Origin: Saprospira grandis
GTDB lineage: Bacteria; Bacteroidota; Bacteroidia; Chitinophagales; Saprospiraceae
Assembly: GCF_027594745.1 (NCBI RefSeq)
Contig: NZ_CP110854.1
Span: forward strand, 2,274,501-2,338,500
Direction: 5' to 3'
Length of the DNA stretch: 64,000 nucleotides
Part shown: piece after piece, positions 63,581 through 64,000 of the stretch
Position numbering within the stretch: position 1 is the first letter of the stretch
Layout: every line of letters starts with the position of its first letter
Notes under the pieces: generated by a model
Database searches by the model: none
What the model saw: only the letters and a program-made list of their open reading frames with translations
What the model was told of the DNA's origin: nothing
Program-made: the position numbers and the translations under genes

Positions 63581-64000
63581 ATGAAGGCCATAGAACAATA
63601 CAAAATCATCACATTTACCCATCGCCGTACTGATTTAAACGGGATTGGCCAATTTGTACTCCGACCGAAAACAGAGGAGGAATCTGTTTTGGAACAATTG
63701 CATGCCTTTAAGCAGCAGATTGGCGCCAAAGAGATCTATTATCTTTCTACTTGTAACCGCATTCTGTTTTTAGTGTTGGCCCAAAAAGAGGATAAAGGCA
63801 AGGCCTTTAAGCAAAAGTTTATGCAAACCCTATATGCAGACTTGAGCGAGGCCCTACAAGCTAAGGCCCTTAAGGAGGCTTTTTTGTATGAGGGCCTAGA
63901 GGCGATTGACCACTTTTTTCGGGTTTCGGCTTCTATGGATTCTTTGGTGGTGGGCGAGCGCGAGATTCTTCGCCAACTCCGAGAAGCTTATCAAGATAAT
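63581..64000 (+). CDS. hemA: Glutamyl-tRNA reductase, N-terminal part (cut by window edge)
   Basis: 140 codons are present from the ATG at 63581 (MKAIEQYKIITFTHRRTDLN). YYLSTCNRI near residues 53-61 holds the catalytic Cys, and FRVSASMDSLVVGEREILRQ near 114-133 is the next family motif. The enzyme reduces glutamyl-tRNA to glutamate semialdehyde for heme. The NADPH domain is outside the window. Confidence 0.93.
   Translation, partial: MKAIEQYKIITFTHRRTDLNGIGQFVLRPKTEEESVLEQLHAFKQQIGAKEIYYLSTCNRILFLVLAQKEDKGKAFKQKFMQTLYADLSEALQAKALKEAFLYEGLEAIDHFFRVSASMDSLVVGEREILRQLREAYQDN

Overview
The window looks like chromosome of a Bacteroidota bacterium of the Saprospiraceae, most like Saprospira (inference; no search was run). 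The reasons are the fused E1 alpha-beta 2-oxoacid dehydrogenase, DUF4270 and WbqC proteins, a type IX secretion (T9SS) C-terminal sorting domain, an ATP synthase operon without the beta and epsilon genes, promoters of the TTTG-N18-20-TAnnTTTG type, and start codons without Shine-Dalgarno sites. Coding DNA has moderate GC. All genes are host-like except one AT-rich KAP NTPase gene.

Layout. 1-4977: glmS (partial), a DUF4270 lipoprotein and a one-domain starch synthase homologue on the minus strand, then panC, ppa and a PepSY-like gene on the plus strand. 5405-8955: asnB, kdsA, hpf. 9122-22747: the classical translation/transcription cluster tRNA-Thr, Tyr, Gly, Thr, tuf, tRNA-Trp, secE, nusG, rplK, rplA, rplJ, rplL, rpoB, rpoC, with two tandem Bacteroidota promoters in front. 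23057-31385: E1 dehydrogenase, DUF1573 protein, LysM glucosaminidase, DUF3137 protein, Nramp-like transporter. 31557-41889: a lipoprotein, an orphan contractile-injection-system tube/LysM protein, a very large outer-membrane-type protein, a KAP NTPase, pssA and an EamA exporter. 41890-43140: a gene-free 1.25 kb block full of repeats. 43141-50158: double thioredoxin protein, rdgB, ilvE, a Ca2+/Na+ antiporter and a lipoprotein. 50699-56021: atpB-E-F-H-A-G. 56092-63061: small exported proteins, DUF1294, aroC, an HD phosphohydrolase, a T9SS-exported phospholipase D-fold protein, an HExxH lipoprotein and WbqC. 63581 to the end: hemA (partial).

The striking feature is a GC-rich, highly structured intergenic element present in 20 copies (about one per 3 kb, never inside a gene). 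Each copy starts T-run-GGGGCY, carries a conserved core near GCTCGCAGGTCTGCTCGGCC, has several hairpins whose arms differ from copy to copy yet stay self-complementary, and ends in a tail that pairs with the head. The head/tail pair exists in four states (GGCCT/AGGCC, GGCCC/GGGCC, GGCTT/AAGCC, GGCTG/CAGCC) and is complementary in all 20 copies, one of them by a choice between two heads. This covariation points to selection, or a copying mechanism, acting on a folded RNA or single-stranded DNA. Four times two copies stand head-out in inverted orientation, once between rpoB and rpoC. I do not recognise the family. It is the best candidate in the window for something undescribed.
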